Source: Cepaea nemoralis (taxonomy: Eukaryota; Mollusca; Gastropoda; Stylommatophora; Helicidae). Taken from it: DNA of 64,000 nt. Each line of letters opens with the position of its first letter. Within the stretch, counting starts at the first letter, position 1. The stretch is taken from positions 1-64,000 of the forward strand of contig JACEFZ010021374.1 in the NCBI GenBank assembly GCA_014155875.1, in the 5' to 3' direction. The notes under the pieces were generated by a model. The model had not been told where the DNA came from and ran no database searches. It saw only the letters and a list, made by a program, of their open reading frames with translations. Below are positions 21,270 to 33,149 of this stretch, piece by piece. The position numbers and the translations under genes are program-made.

Positions 21270-22258
21270 GTGATGGCGATGACACATTCAAGGTGGAGCA
21301 GGGCTAATCTACAAACCAAACCATACTGTGGCCAACAAGGAAGTACTGAAGATAATACAATACAGATCTTAAAGACTTAAACCCAAGTATACCACCTGTC
21401 TGTCTTCTAGATAAATGAAACTGATAAGAAGCTGATTCACATTGGTTCAATTATATATACATTTACAATCTCATAAAACATTAATAGACGCATTAATAGA
21501 CAATGGCGTTCTATGTACAGGCGTATCTACTGAGGTACGACAAATATATGGTTATTGGGTCATCACCGTAAAACAAATTTGAGGAACTTATGAGGCCGTG
21601 CAGAACTTCGCGTATCATTGTTTTTCCAGAGGGTTGTTATTGCCAGCGGCCTCTGGAACAACTATTGGTCTTTCGCCAGACTTCCTGCTTCGTGCTCTTT
21701 CCCATTCAGGATGTTGTTACATCCTGTATCCTTTGTCGTGTTGATTGTCCTTTGGCCTCATTTGGGGGAATTACACCCTCAATTACTTAATAATTGTCAC
21801 AGGGCCATCGCCCTCCCTGCCATAAAACATCCAGCGTCGTCTGCTTCTGCTGATAAGACTCTGCACGGCCAGTCGGCTTTCTATTGGTGGTACAGTATGT
21901 CTGCGATAGCTAATATCAACTGCCTACATCAATAATTATATTAGTGAGTATGTAGTAATGATTAGTTCATATGCCATATGCCTTTATAGTGAATATATTG
22001 ATGATGTTGTTTTTGTTGTCGGTTAGCCTCACAAGTGATGTACAGATGACATAATGTATCATCGCGAGAAATAAGAAGGGCAAAATGTCAGCGTGCCCAA
22101 TTCTTAACTCTTTGAAAACAAATTTATTGGGTTCGTTCGCTCGTTCTTGGGAGTGATTAAAAAGTAATTCGCGTTGAAGTGAAACAAAAGTGAAGGACCA
22201 TTTTCCATGCATTGAGATGTACTGAGTATATAGTACTACTGTCACATTTGTATAGACC
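21270..22258. other. Unclassified sequence
   Basis: Overlapping 66-105 codon frames at 21590-21935 have no recognised domain and are not called. Nothing else stands out. Confidence 0.35.
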
Positions 22259-22261
22259 AAT

Positions 22262-22462
22262 CAGAACTCGCCAGGCTGATATGGTCAACGCCACGTCGGC
22301 CGCCTCTACTTCCCAGCACATCGTGGGGTTCCTGTTTTAGGGCCGGTCGATCTGGGAACCCAAGTCACGTTTAAGAAACCAGCTCTATAGTGATTCGAAC
22401 ACTTGATCACCGGGATGGACAGGCAGGCGTGCTGGCCACTGCGTTATCGCGGCTCCCTGACT
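22262..22462 (-). mobile_element. SINE-5, tRNA-like SINE
   Basis: The minus-strand head reads 'gccgcgataacgcagtggcc' (box A region) and 'gtgttcgaatcac' (box B). The body contains 'ggttcccagatcgaccggcc' and 'gctgggaagtagaggc'. Body matches occur at 29240-29430 and 49895-50095. Confidence 0.68.
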
Positions 22463-22765
22463 CGTCATTCATTCATTCATTCATTCATTCATTCATTCTT
22501 TCATTCATTCATTCAGTAGGCCTATATCCTTTGCAGAATCTCGCTCCCATAACAACCGTCCGGAAAACCTCTCGATCATAAGCAAGATGTCCCGCGTCCG
22601 ATACACCCATCTTGAGATCATCTGGAGATCCTCCGCCACATTCTGCACCCATCACCTCATCGGCCTTTCTCTTCCTCTCTTCCTAGACATATACCCCTCC
22701 ACGATTGTTCTCTCCAAACTTTCATGACGTTTCAAATGACCAAAATATTTCATTTTTGTTTGTTC
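22462..22765 (-). pseudogene. RTE-1 3' end with (AATG)n tail
   Basis: The (ATTC)n tract at 22467-22516 is followed on the complement by the family C-terminus: text equivalent to GVSDAGHLAYDREVF, then FGHLKRHESLERTIVEGY upstream. Only about 90 codons survive, in more than one frame. Confidence 0.85.
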
Positions 22766-22894
22766 TTTCATGGTTGTTGGGTTTCTTGGCACTCATGATT
22801 GGTAATAGTAATTTGAAGCGTTTGTTATGGGAGAGAGGCTCATGCTGCTACGTCTTAAGCATTGGAATGATTTTTGCGTGTGGATTACTTTCCT

Positions 22895-23078
22895 TATTAC
22901 CAGTGACTTCCACGAACCCACTTCGACTTCTGCGGTACTTGTAATTTACGTCCCAAAGTCAAGGACGAGAAGTCAACATTTTACTACAACTGACCGGTGT
23001 AGGGGTTGAACTCGCTACCTCGGCATCAGCACACCGGATGTTTAAGAACGAGCGCCATTATCCATTCGGCCATGCTTT
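22895..23078 (-). mobile_element. SINE-2, tRNA-like SINE
   Basis: Second minus-strand copy: 'ttaccagtgacttccacg' corresponds to the 3' terminus, 'cggtacttgtaatttacg' to the body, 'ggggttgaactcgctacc' to box B, and 'gttcttaaacatccgg' (complement) to the head. Confidence 0.8.
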
Positions 23079-23094
23079 ATTAGAAAATTACGAT

Positions 23095-23508
23095 GTCATT
23101 TGACTGTGATTAGCTGTATTTGAAAACGTCAGTAACCTCAGATGTCGCGATTAGCTATATTTTATAACTGGGATAAGACTATTTCTCGCGACTGGTTGTA
23201 TTTGAAATCTGGGATAGCGCCATGTGGCGCCATTGGCTGTATTTGAAATCTGGGACAACACTAATTGCCGCGATTGGCTGTATTTAAAATCTTGGATAAC
23301 GCTATTTGTTGCGATTGGCTGTATTTAAAATCTGGGATAACGCTTTTTGTTGCGACTGGCTGTATTTAAAATCTGGGATAATGCTATTTGTCGTTACTGG
23401 CTGTATTTGAAATCTGGGATAACGGAATTTGCCGCGATTAGCTTTATTTTAAAATAAAGATAACCGCAATTTCTCGTGATTGGCTGTCTTTGAAAACTAA
23501 CATTCCTG
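23095..23508. repeat. 41-bp minisatellite carrying ATTGGCTG in most units
   Basis: About ten tandem units resembling 'gcgattggctgtatttaaaa' plus 'tctgggataacgctatttgt' occur with a period of 41 bp. Most units contain an ATTGG core (inverted CCAAT) followed by CTGTATTT. Divergence is higher at both ends. Confidence 0.93.
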
Positions 23509-23509
23509 T

Positions 23510-24394
23510 GTTCCTTTAAGTAAACCCCTTTACCATACATTATGTTTTGACTGAACCCACGTGTAACAAAATAATTCTGACATGTTCTGATATTCCCAAT
23601 ATTGTGTGGGTCATGTCATTTCGCCACCAACTAATGACTCCTGTAATTCGTAATAACAACAGTGGATTATTTGCTGCTGAAATCGGTGATTCCCAAAATG
23701 ACACAGGACGCTACACTGATGTGACTCAAGATAAAAGGATGTATGGATGGTAAATGTCAATACAAAATGAGAATTACAGATGCCTGACATAAACTTCGTC
23801 TGTTCCACTGTTTTCTGTTGCCCCTACCACCCGTTTAACCTCAGAAGAGAAGTTCTAATTAAGGTCCAACCCAGTGTCAGATGAATTAGTTATGTTGACC
23901 AAGTCAGCCAATATTTCAGATATTAATTTGAAAGTTTGAAAGGGATTGTTGTCCATAAGCATAAACTTTCGATTGTTTGATTCATAGTGCGGTTTAGGGT
24001 GACCTGGTCCTTTGTGCGGTAGACGACTTCCACTGATGCATGCCTGGTAGCGCTCTACCTTGTCCTTGTGCCTCATTTCTTCCTTTCGCCGACGACATCC
24101 TCGATGCTTGCCTCGGCTGCTACTGGTATATGCCTTTCACTACTTTGGCTTTACTTAGTTTAATTTTATTATTTTAGTTATATTGCTATTTAGTGTTTCC
24201 TTTTACATCTTCTTATTCTTTCTTAGTTACCTCTATATCTAGTATCATCTGTCCCGTGTTTCTTGTTGTTTTATTGTCTTTGGTTGAAATATTAACGTTA
24301 AAAGGCGTTCTTTGGAAGAGCGTTTTTCCTTATAGTCCATGCCTTGAGGCGTTAGTGATCACGCCTGTCAACAGCTTTGTTGTATTATTTGCTG
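23510..24394. other. Unclassified sequence
   Basis: Short frames up to 73 codons without domains. No repeat match was noticed. Confidence 0.35.
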
Positions 24395-24835
24395 TCAATC
24401 ATTTCTGATACCGATGTTCTTGCATGCCATGATGTCAGACTGTCCAGCATATTCTCTTTTGGTGTCCTCCTGCTTCTCTTCCCCTCCAACCTTCCCGTTG
24501 TGACGGCAAACTCCGGCTATCCCCTTCTCGTGACACGCCCAAAGAATGGGGACTGGCCTCTTCTGATGCGAAGTAATCAATTCTTGTTCTGAATTAACTG
24601 AAATTCACTACGGGAATACATTTAGAATCGTCATGATATATTCACTTCTTTTTCTATCTGCCCACGGTGATTTTATCAAACCACATTGAGACAGTTTCCA
24701 AACAATTCCTCAAGTGTTTGCTAAGTGTTCATGACTAGCTTCCGTACATCAGGGTTAGTTTAATATTACTCTCAAGAACTCTTTTCCTTAGTTCAATTGA
24801 CAAAGATATATTGCAACGAATATTCTTCGATTTAT
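24395..24835 (-). pseudogene. RTE-2 C-terminal fragment
   Basis: Minus-strand text upstream reads SIELRKRVLESNIKLTLMYG (about 24740-24820); downstream it reads CHEKGIAGVCRHNGKVGGEE (about 24440-24540), matching the FGHVMRR to GKIEG region of the family. Frame is lost between them. Confidence 0.72.
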
Positions 24836-25455
24836 TCAACGTTCTTTGTCATACACATTCATAATTAAATTTATAAAATATTTGAGTTTATGTAATCCAT
24901 AACAAAAATCACTTCTAGATGCCGATTAACCGTTTGTTTTGTTTCTGAAACAATACATATTTCTCGTTATTGGTGATTCCGTTTATCAATATTTTACTCC
25001 AAGATCTTTCGTCACTTTTCTGTTCATTCGTCACTTGTTTCCACAAACCCGTTAATGTTTGTTTCTTTCCGCCTCTCCTCCTTTATTGGTTAGCCTCAGC
25101 TTTTCCCATCACGTTTAGTCATTTACTGTCCTGCATACACTGACACAAAGGTCATTAGTCATTAGTCGCGGTTCCAACTTCACTACGTCGGGTCGTCCCC
25201 ATTATGCTCCGTTCCTGTACCAGTGAATATCACACAAAATGCACCTCACTGCCCCATGTGAAATGTGGAACAGACAGGAGTTTCGACAAACCAACAGCCC
25301 GCATAATGCCTCCACGAAAAATACAAATCATCGTCGATGGAAGCGGCAATCACTAGAAAACCAGCAGCCACACATTACTGCATAAGGCAATCCAGTCAGT
25401 TCTGCGACAAACCTGCTGACATTATTCTTAACATGCAGTTCATGCTACAAACAAC
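24836..25455. other. Unclassified sequence, partly related to copy A/B flank
   Basis: The segment 25310-25440 shares words with 1425-1560 and 10245-10390 ('gatggaagcggca', 'attactgcataaggcaatcc', 'aacatgcagtt'), pointing to a dispersed repeat. The rest is unrecognised. Confidence 0.45.
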
Positions 25456-26135
25456 CGCGGTCAGGTGTAACCCTCCTCCCTCCTCCTCATCACTCCTCCT
25501 CCCTCCTCCTCCTTCTTCCTCCCTTCTCCTCCCTCCTCCCCCTCCTCCTTCCGCCTCATCCCTCTCCGCCTCCTCCCTCCTCCCTCCTCCCTCCTCCCCT
25601 CTACCTCCTCCTCCTCCCTCCTCCTCCCTCTTCCTCCTCCCCCCTCCTCCCTTCACATTCCTCCTCCTCCCTCTTCCTCCTCCTCCCTCCTCCTTCTTCT
25701 CCGCCTCAATCCTCCTCCTCCCTCTACTCCTCCCTCCTCCTCCCTTCACATTCTCCTCCTCCCTACTCCTCCCTCCCCTCCTCCTCTTCCCTCCTCCCCC
25801 TCCTTCTCCTCCTTCTCCCTCCTCCTTCTCCTCTTCTTCCTCCTCCCTCTTCCTTCTCCCTCCGCCTCCTCCCTCCTCCTACTCTCTCCTCCTCCTCCCT
25901 CCTCCTCCCTCTCCCTCCTCCTCCCTCTCCTCCTCCTGCTCCCTTCTCCTCCTGCGTTCTCCTCCTCCCTCCTTCTCCCTCCTCCTCCCTCTTCCTCCTC
26001 CCTCCTCCTCACCTCCTCCTCCACCCTACTCCTCCCTCCTCCTCCTAATCCCTTCTCCTCCCTCCTATTCCTCCCTACTCCTCCTGTCTCCTCCCTCCTC
26101 CTCCCTCCTCTTCCCTCCTCCACCTCCCTCCTACA
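25456..26135. repeat. Long polypyrimidine tract (CTC/CCT)n
   Basis: About 680 bp on + consists almost only of C and T, mostly CCT and CTC units, so the minus strand is polypurine. The + frame of 284 codons is Ser/Pro/Leu-rich, and the two minus frames are Gly/Glu/Arg-rich. All are low-complexity shadows. Confidence 0.96.
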
Positions 26136-26139
26136 TGTA

Positions 26140-26695
<556 letters not shown>

Positions 26696-26890
26696 GTTCA
26701 CTATAAAGGGAGAAGAGATCTGGTGACAAAACACACCCCTGTAGTAATCCCAGCCTTATTTGTTCATAATTTCCTTCTTTATTTCCCATTTTAATTACTG
26801 CTACTTGGTTCCAGTAAATATTTTTTATTATTCTGAAACCTTTCCCATCAATGTTAATAGCTTCCAACATTTTCATCAGGTTATCACAAT
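26696..26890 (-). pseudogene. RTE-2 reverse transcriptase fragment
   Basis: The minus frame reads INIDGKGFRIIKNIYWNQ, then VAVIKMGNKEG and RLGLLQGCVLSPDLFSLYSE, the sequence just before the YADD motif. The same text occurs in the 55.3 kb element. It ends at the compound minisatellite before YADD. Confidence 0.85.
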
Positions 26891-27640
26891 TTGTATGCCT
26901 GCATGCACGAAGGAATAGATGGCAAATATTTCCTCCCAAACCACGGTCCGACCGCACCCTTGACATTATCAGCGAAGCTCCTTATCGACTGCGCTAAGCG
27001 TTCTCCAAACAATAATATTTAACAACAACAAAAATTAAAAGAATCTAAACTGTGTAGTCTGTAACAGAGAACGTCTAACAGAAATGTCCAAGATTTTTAC
27101 TCCAAAACCAGGACCCCAAGAAAGATAATCTTAGAACCGTTAATTTAAATACAATGCAATGCATACCGCCCACATGATCTATATTTAAACCATACAATAT
27201 CTATATTTTTATTAATCTACCTAGAACCCTGTTCGACTGGATGCCTTTGCCACCGATCAAGTCAAGAAATGAAAAGAACAATTAGTTCTACTCTACTGTT
27301 GCTTTGATAAGCCCAACTGTTTTTATTTGTCATTTGTGTAGTACATGTTTTCTTGTCACTAGCACTTGCGTTATCTTACCTTCTTTTTTGTACACATGAA
27401 ATAATCATTTTTGTCACTGAACTTATTCTTTGCCAAGTAACTTATTTACATGATTATATTATTCACGTGTGTCATGTCAACGAGCGTAGGCAATCACGAT
27501 TCGGCATCTCAGATGACTGCAGGAGAGTGTAATCATCGCTCTCTCTGCCCGTACTAACAGACTTCTGGGCAGAAGCCCGGAGTAACCATTAAACAAAATA
27601 AGCTCAGTGCATCACGGGAAAGGGAGCATCACACATTTTT
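26891..27640. other. Unclassified sequence
   Basis: AT-rich, without domains. No repeat match was noticed. Confidence 0.35.
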
Positions 27641-27644
27641 CACT

Positions 27645-27900
27645 GCCACTCTGGCCGAGGTGTTACAACACTTTCTCTCCGTAATCCCGTTTATCACGCA
27701 GAGTCTCGTAGCGGGCGAGAGCTGGGAGCGGTTCTACCCCAGCTGGTGACTTGCGGGATAACTGAGCCGGCCGTTCATCAGAAAGCAATGGCAAACTACT
27801 GAGCGTAATCTTGCCAAGAAATTAACAGACAGCTGAAAGATGCTGCTGTTGACAGCGATGTCCTGTAAAAGGATATGCGAATTTAAAAAAAAAAAAAATA
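27645..27900 (+). mobile_element. SINE-1, near full length with A-tail
   Basis: The head has 'ctggccgaggtgttacaac' and the text 'ccgtaatcccg'; the central signature 'cagaaagcaatggcaaact' is uninterrupted; the 3' domain reads 'tgctgttgacagcgatgtcc' and ends 'ggatatgcgaattt' plus A13. The box B region is decayed (GAGCGGTTCTACCCC). Confidence 0.85.
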
Positions 27901-28019
27901 ATAAAAATATGTAAGGGCCATCCTATTTGGTAGGGTAGACTGCACGGGGGAAAATCTGGCCAGACTTACCCTCACTTAGAGAGACGAAGAACGTAGGTGT
28001 TGAGCCTATGTCCCTATCA

Positions 28020-28190
28020 CACTAATGACCTAATGTAGCACGAATCATTTGGTGTAAACGCCGTGGGAGATAGGGGGCTACGCTGAACATGCTGGGAGCC
28101 CACATCCCATTGCACTCATGACATAATGTAGCATGAATCATATGATGTAAACGCCGTGGGAGATAGGGAGCTACGCTGATCATGCCGGGG
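28020..28190. repeat. Two-copy tandem repeat of about 110 bp
   Basis: The block 'taatgtagcacgaatcat', 'gtgtaaacgccgtgggagat', 'agggggctacgctga', 'catgctggg' repeats once with few changes (second copy from about 28130). Confidence 0.85.
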
Positions 28191-28384
28191 GCGTGGTAGG
28201 AGGAAGGTTTAACGGCTATCAAAGTCGTCCGCCCACAGAGACAAAGACTGGTCACCGATTCCTCGTGCATTCAGACCTACAATATATGAAGGCTCTGTCA
28301 CATCACAGACCTACACAATGTGATGGATCTATCACATGACAGTTACAATGCAGGTTCCTGATTCGTGGTTTGTTCTGTATATGA

Positions 28385-28660
28385 TGTGAAACTGGTGTCC
28401 AAGTGGTTCAGTGGCTAGTGCGAGTGCCTGCCGGCTGTATCGTCAGGCGTGCACATTCCCATCGAGCTAGATTTTAACAAGAATTAAGCTCGACACCCAG
28501 GTCTACTCAGATAAAACTGGGTACCTGGAAATGTTCTGGGTAGCAAAGACACCCGTGTGATATTGAACATCATCCATCAAGTGTGGCTTGATCTATACAA
28601 AATATGGGTATAGCTCCACAAAGCCAATACTGCTCAAGGCGTGGAAAATTATTCATATTT
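28385..28660 (+). mobile_element. Possible tRNA-like SINE, single copy in window
   Basis: The start 'tggttcagtggctagtgcga' resembles a tRNA box A region, and a weak box B-like stretch follows about 40 bp on. The body contains 'aactgggtacctggaaatg'. No second copy was found in this window, so this is tentative. Confidence 0.35.
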
Positions 28661-29235
28661 TTACTAATTTCACCTCTACGGGTAGACATTCTGCCAACAA
28701 TCAGACCTTTATTTTTGTTTGTTTCGAGGGCAAATATCCTATAGCAGTGGTTCTCAACAGGTGAGGAATTTCTCTCTCCCCGCCCCCCTTTCCTCCAGGG
28801 TTAGAGTATTCAGGGGGAATTAAGATTATATCAAGATCACATTAATACAAGAACCGATTGCTTAATATTGTTTTTCCCTCCATAATTTACAGTTCTGTAC
28901 TTCTCACCCTTCTGAAATTCATGTTATAACGTAAGTAGACCCTCAAATCGCGTTTTATGTAGATGTCTAGACTAGTTCTAATATGTATTATTAAATTTAG
29001 CTTCCATTGTTACGTATACTGTGTAGGGGCGAGGTTGGGGTGAGTGGAAATTTATAGGGAGGAAATACGAAAGGAAGGAATGACATTCTGAACATATGTT
29101 GAAGGGGTGCATGGGCCAAAAAGAGTTGATAACCACTGTCCTATAGATATTAGAAGAGTAAAGGGCTCTTGTGCATGACTTTAAGAACAATTGGCACATG
29201 GTGCTGTGCCCATTTGTTTAAGGCCATTCGGCACT
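28661..29235. other. Unclassified sequence with partial inverted symmetry
   Basis: The text 'cctatagcagtggttctcaacaggtg' near 28738 recurs inverted near 29130 ('ttgataaccactgtcctatag'). The two ends could be terminal inverted repeats of a non-autonomous DNA transposon (about 28737-29148). No transposase frame is present. Confidence 0.45.
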
Positions 29236-29239
29236 GGTG

Positions 29240-29430
29240 GCTGATGGGGTTAGTGTAACACGGACCGCCTTTCGTTTTTCACAGGCATTCCCTTGTACCT
29301 ATTTTACGGTGGGTCGACCCAGGCGTCCAGGCCAATTGTTAAAAATTGGAAATCCGCCGGATGTGGATTCTGACCAACTAGCCACCGAGCAAGCTGGTCA
29401 GCGTCTAGCCACTACGCCATCACGATTCCC
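29240..29430 (-). mobile_element. SINE-5 copy
   Basis: The words 'tttacggtgggtcgaccc', 'aggcgtccaggccaattgt' and 'gtctagccactacgccatc' match 49930-50090 in order, with a box A-like end on the complement. A 96-codon + frame over it is a shadow. Confidence 0.65.
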
Positions 29431-29574
29431 ACAGACAGGTAAAGACAAAGACAGGGAAAAAGACAGATTCGGCGCACCCCAGACCAAATATTTGGCTTAC
29501 TGTCGAAAACATCAACTATCCTCATAGCTCTGCGTGAAACATGGGGCAAAATGCAGTGTCCCTAAAGGGACAGA

Positions 29575-29745
29575 CGGACATACAGACAGACAAAGAGACA
29601 GACAGACAGACGGATGGACGGACGGACGGACGGATGGATGGATGGATGGATGGATGGATGGATGGATAGATGGATGGATGGATGGATGGATGGATGGACG
29701 GACTGACAAACGATCGGTTCCGTGGACGGACCGACAAACGAATAG
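29575..29745. repeat. (GACA)n / (GACG)n / (GGAT)n array
   Basis: GACA-type units are followed by GGAC and GGAT blocks. Four overlapping Ser/His/Pro-rich minus frames are shadows. Confidence 0.96.
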
Positions 29746-29817
29746 ATAGAAAACCAGAAAAAAAGAAAAAAATTTCTAATACACACAATCGAAAACCACA
29801 ACTAAAGCAGTAAGATC

Positions 29818-29853
29818 AATCAGTTATCAGTTATCAGTTATCAGTTATCAGTT
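29818..29853 (-). repeat. (TAACTGA)n 3' tail of RNase H element
   Basis: Five units of the heptamer TCAGTTA on + adjoin the 3' end of the RNase H pseudogene, consistent with a short tandem 3' tail. Confidence 0.8.
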
Positions 29854-30700
29854 GGGGTATCTTCATTGCACTCCGGACATGTCCATAGGTGCTCAGATCC
29901 TCCCCCCAGCATATGCATCAGCGACCGGTGGCTAATAGTGCCAGGTCTGTGGTGGTTGACGAGGCACCTCGTTTTCCCGATGTACCTCTCGCGTCTGGCC
30001 GTGCCGATTCTTACTCCCAAGTCTTTCATCCTGGACAGCGATGTGGATTCACTGACGTCAAAGTCTTCTGTTCTCGGCATATCTTTAAGGACGTTAATAA
30101 CATCGGCACGAACCATGGGCTGGCCATCTACAGGGGGTGCAGAGCCAGCCAGTTTATCAGCTCGTTCATTTCCCTCGACTCCCGCATGTCCCGGGACGAA
30201 GATGAAGGTGACTTTACGTACAACAGACTTCCGCAGCGACTCAGTCCACTGTCTACGTACAGATCCAGCTTCGACCTTCCGGATCATGCTAATTGAATCA
30301 CTTGGTATAATGCTGTGATTCCAGCCATATGAACGCCTGTGTAACTGCCATCACCTCCATCGTCATGCTGCTCGTGGTCATAGAGTGGGCACCACTAGAT
30401 TCTTGAACGGTTCGGCCCGCTGAATGGGCTGTAAATGCCCACGCACTTCTCTGCTGCTTTATAACAGATCCATCTGTATAGACGAGCACTTTGGGGCTAT
30501 CTGAGTGTTCATAGATGAGCGCGTTGACTTCTACATTGACAGCGGCTCAGATCAACAACAACTTGATGATTTACACTAACCTGACCATGCCTGTCCCAAA
30601 TGAAGACGGGATCCATCGGCTCTGCGTCTGTTGTATGGCGGCCTCCGTCTCATCCTTGATCACCGTGTCCAGGAGCCCTTCCATTTCGTCCATCTGTCTC
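29841..30700 (-). pseudogene. I/jockey-type retrotransposon RNase H region, second family
   Basis: The minus strand from about 30700 reads EMEGLLDTVIKDETEAAIQQ as a likely linker, then AAVNVEVNALIYEHSDSP and the RNase H start LVYTDGSV (first Asp), then MTMEVMAVTQAF (Glu). A frameshift near 30295 precedes SDSISMIRKVEAGS (second Asp), then FVPGHAGVEGNERADKLAG (last Asp) and the C-terminal GGGSEHLWTCPEC. All four acidic residues are still encoded, though across frames. Tail sequence differs from the copy A/B element, so it is another family. Upstream reverse transcriptase is absent. Confidence 0.85.
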
Positions 30701-30904
30701 AGTGCTGGTCAGTGTGGCAGCTGGACATGAAGGTTGGGGCTCTTGCTGTCTTACTCTTCAGGGCCATGAACTGTGGATGGAGATGTAAAGGTAATTTGTT
30801 GTCACAGGTGGGTAAGCAGACGGAGAGAGAAGCAGGTAGATAGGGACATATATGTAGTTATATGGATAGGCAAAGGTAACAGGTACAATTATATATAGAT
30901 GGAC

Positions 30905-30982
30905 AGGCAAAGGTAGGCAGACACACACACACACATCACACAGACACAGACACAGACACACACAGACACACACACACACACC
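30905..30982. repeat. (CA)n / (CAGA)n microsatellite
   Basis: CA and CAGACA blocks adjacent to the next minisatellite. Confidence 0.93.
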
Positions 30983-31372
30983 GCTATCAGTGCTCCACTA
31001 TCAGTGTTCCATATACTGCTAACAATGCTCCACTATCAGTGCTCCACTATTTGTGTTCCGTACACCGCTAACAATGCCCCGCTATCAGCGCTCCATATTC
31101 CGCCAACAGTGCTCCACTTTCAGTACTCCATATACCGCTAACAGTGCTCCGCTATTAGTGCTCCATACACCGCTATCAGTGCTCCACTATCAGTGTTCCA
31201 TATACTGCTAACAGTGCTCCACTATCAGTGCTCCACTATCAGTGTTCCATATACTGCTAACAGTGCTCCACTATCAGTGCTCCACTATCAGTGTTCCATA
31301 TACTGCTAACAGTGCTCCACTGACAGTGCACAACAATCAGTGCTCCATATACCGCTAGCCGTGCTCCACAAT
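30983..31372. repeat. Minisatellite with 17-bp subunits in a unit of about 50 bp
   Basis: Subunits 'ctccactatcagtg' and 'ttccatatactgctaacagtg' alternate. Three near-identical long units occur at about 31170-31320. Confidence 0.92.
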
Positions 31373-31496
31373 TCATCCTCTTGGTAAACAATAACGGCTT
31401 CGGTGGAGAGGAGCGCAACTGGGAGGGTGCAAGCCTTACTTACTCTGGTGCCAAAAAATGCAACCTAAAGATTATATGTCGTGGCAAGGCTGACCA

Positions 31497-31813
31497 GGCC
31501 CTAAGCCTTGGTCGGCAACTGGTCTAGGATCGAAGCTCCGACAGGCGGACAGTTAAAGCATTACTTTGCCGATCAGGCAGTTTCTGCAACAAGTCTTCTA
31601 GACATATTGGTGTTACATTTCCTCTGGAGTAAACTAGGCAGGCCGAGAGAGTGTTGCGTGGGCAACACAAGGTCTCTACTATTCAGCCCAGGCTTTGAGC
31701 TATGGAGAGATATAACTCCATCTCTGCTCCCCGCCATGGGTCGTAGTTAAAAGATAATATGCCCTTTTTTTAAGCACGGTATAACAAACTATCGTCTGTC
31801 AAGACTGCCAGGT
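31497..31813 (+). repeat. Dispersed repeat DR1, copy 2
   Basis: Best preserved copy: 'ctaagccttggtcggcaact', 'agtaaactaggcaggccg', 'cagcccaggctttgagc' and 'ctgtcaagactgccagg'. An 80-codon frame within it is not conserved in the other copies. Confidence 0.8.
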
Positions 31814-32720
31814 GCCAGCTCCTCGATATTCTAAGAATTTTCCTGTAACAATTAAGCTTAAAAGCCCTGATTTTTTCTTTAATGATTGCAATAAGCCCAT
31901 AACTCACATGCATATGTTGTCACAGGAAAGATACACGTTCTCAAACATTTCACACTAATTTATTTGCTTGAGTTCCACCAAGGGTTCTTAATATTGTTTA
32001 ACCTCTGCATTTCAATTGCTCTTTAACATGTGTGAAAGCTTGGCAAAGTGTATTTATCTCCAAATTGTAATTTATTGCTACCGCAGGTTAGATATCAGCG
32101 GACGTCGGCACAGGTATGTGATATCAGTGTTTATTTTTGGCTTAGCAAGGCATGTTATTGGTCACGATAGCTCTCGACTTATTTTCTCTCCTAGCCATCG
32201 GCAGACAATTTAATCTTTTATTTTGATGCAGTGGTTTCTCCAACGAATATCTGGTTATGTCCCTTAATAAAAGAATTCGAATTTCTCCATACAATAATCT
32301 TATCCGTTTGTTGCCGAGGTGCGGGCGGCGTTCGTGTCGAAAATAACATGTGGGCTTGGTTGTGTTCAAGATGTCTTAGGGGCTGCATTCATTGCCAAGA
32401 TGTCCATGTGGTCTGCCTTCGTGTTCAAAATGCCATGAGCTGTGTTCGTGTTCGAGATGACATGTGTATTTTCTTCGTAGGCGAGGTGTGTTATGTTCGA
32501 AGGCCAGATGTGTTGTGTCTAGTGTTCACTGTTATGGGGCCTTGTCTGTGTGTTAGTACCTGGAGTGCTATATACGTCACGTTGTAGTTAAGATGTCTTG
32601 TGTGTGTGTTCTAGATGCGATTCTGTGGTATATTCTATATCTTTGCCCACATAGATCCTGTGGTTGCTCCCGGCCGTACCATTTCCTCCCTGAAATGATA
32701 GTGTATCTGTTCTCCCACAA
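31814..32720. other. Unclassified sequence with degenerate 'gatgtg' repeats
   Basis: Between about 32330 and 32600 phrases such as 'tgttcaagatgtcttag' and 'cgtgttcaaaatgccatg' recur, a diverged minisatellite. The 118-codon + frame follows this pattern and has no domain. Confidence 0.5.
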
Positions 32721-32721
32721 T

Positions 32722-33090
32722 ATACACGTGATCCCACAGACAATCTATGTACCGAAACACACAATCTATGTCCTGAAACACACCATCTATGTATAGAAAC
32801 ACATAATCTATATACTCAAAAACACCATCTATGTATAGAAACACATCATCTATGTACAGAAACACACAATCTATATACAGAAACTATCATTTATCATCCA
32901 TGTACTGAAACACACAATCTATGAACAGAAACTCACCATCTATATTCAGAAACACAAAATCTATTTGCAGAAACACACCATCTATTTACAGAAACACACC
33001 ATCTATTTACAGAAACACACCAACGATGTACAAAAGCACAGCATCTATGTACAGAAAGGCACCATCTATGTATTGGCAGATACAGAAACT
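32722..33090. repeat. 21-bp minisatellite (ACACACCATCTATGTACAGAA)
   Basis: About 17 units with a period of 21 bp. Because 21 is divisible by 3, both strands give heptapeptide-repeat frames (NTPSIYR on +, VFLYIDG on minus), which are shadows. Confidence 0.95.
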
Positions 33091-33149
33091 ATCAGACATT
33101 AGACAACATACAGCAACATTAAAGACAAAATCTCGCACATCCCTTTTCA

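Noticed and set aside
23095..23508. CRISPR-like array (regular 41-bp period)
   Set aside because: Whole units repeat with no unique spacers, and the genome is eukaryotic.
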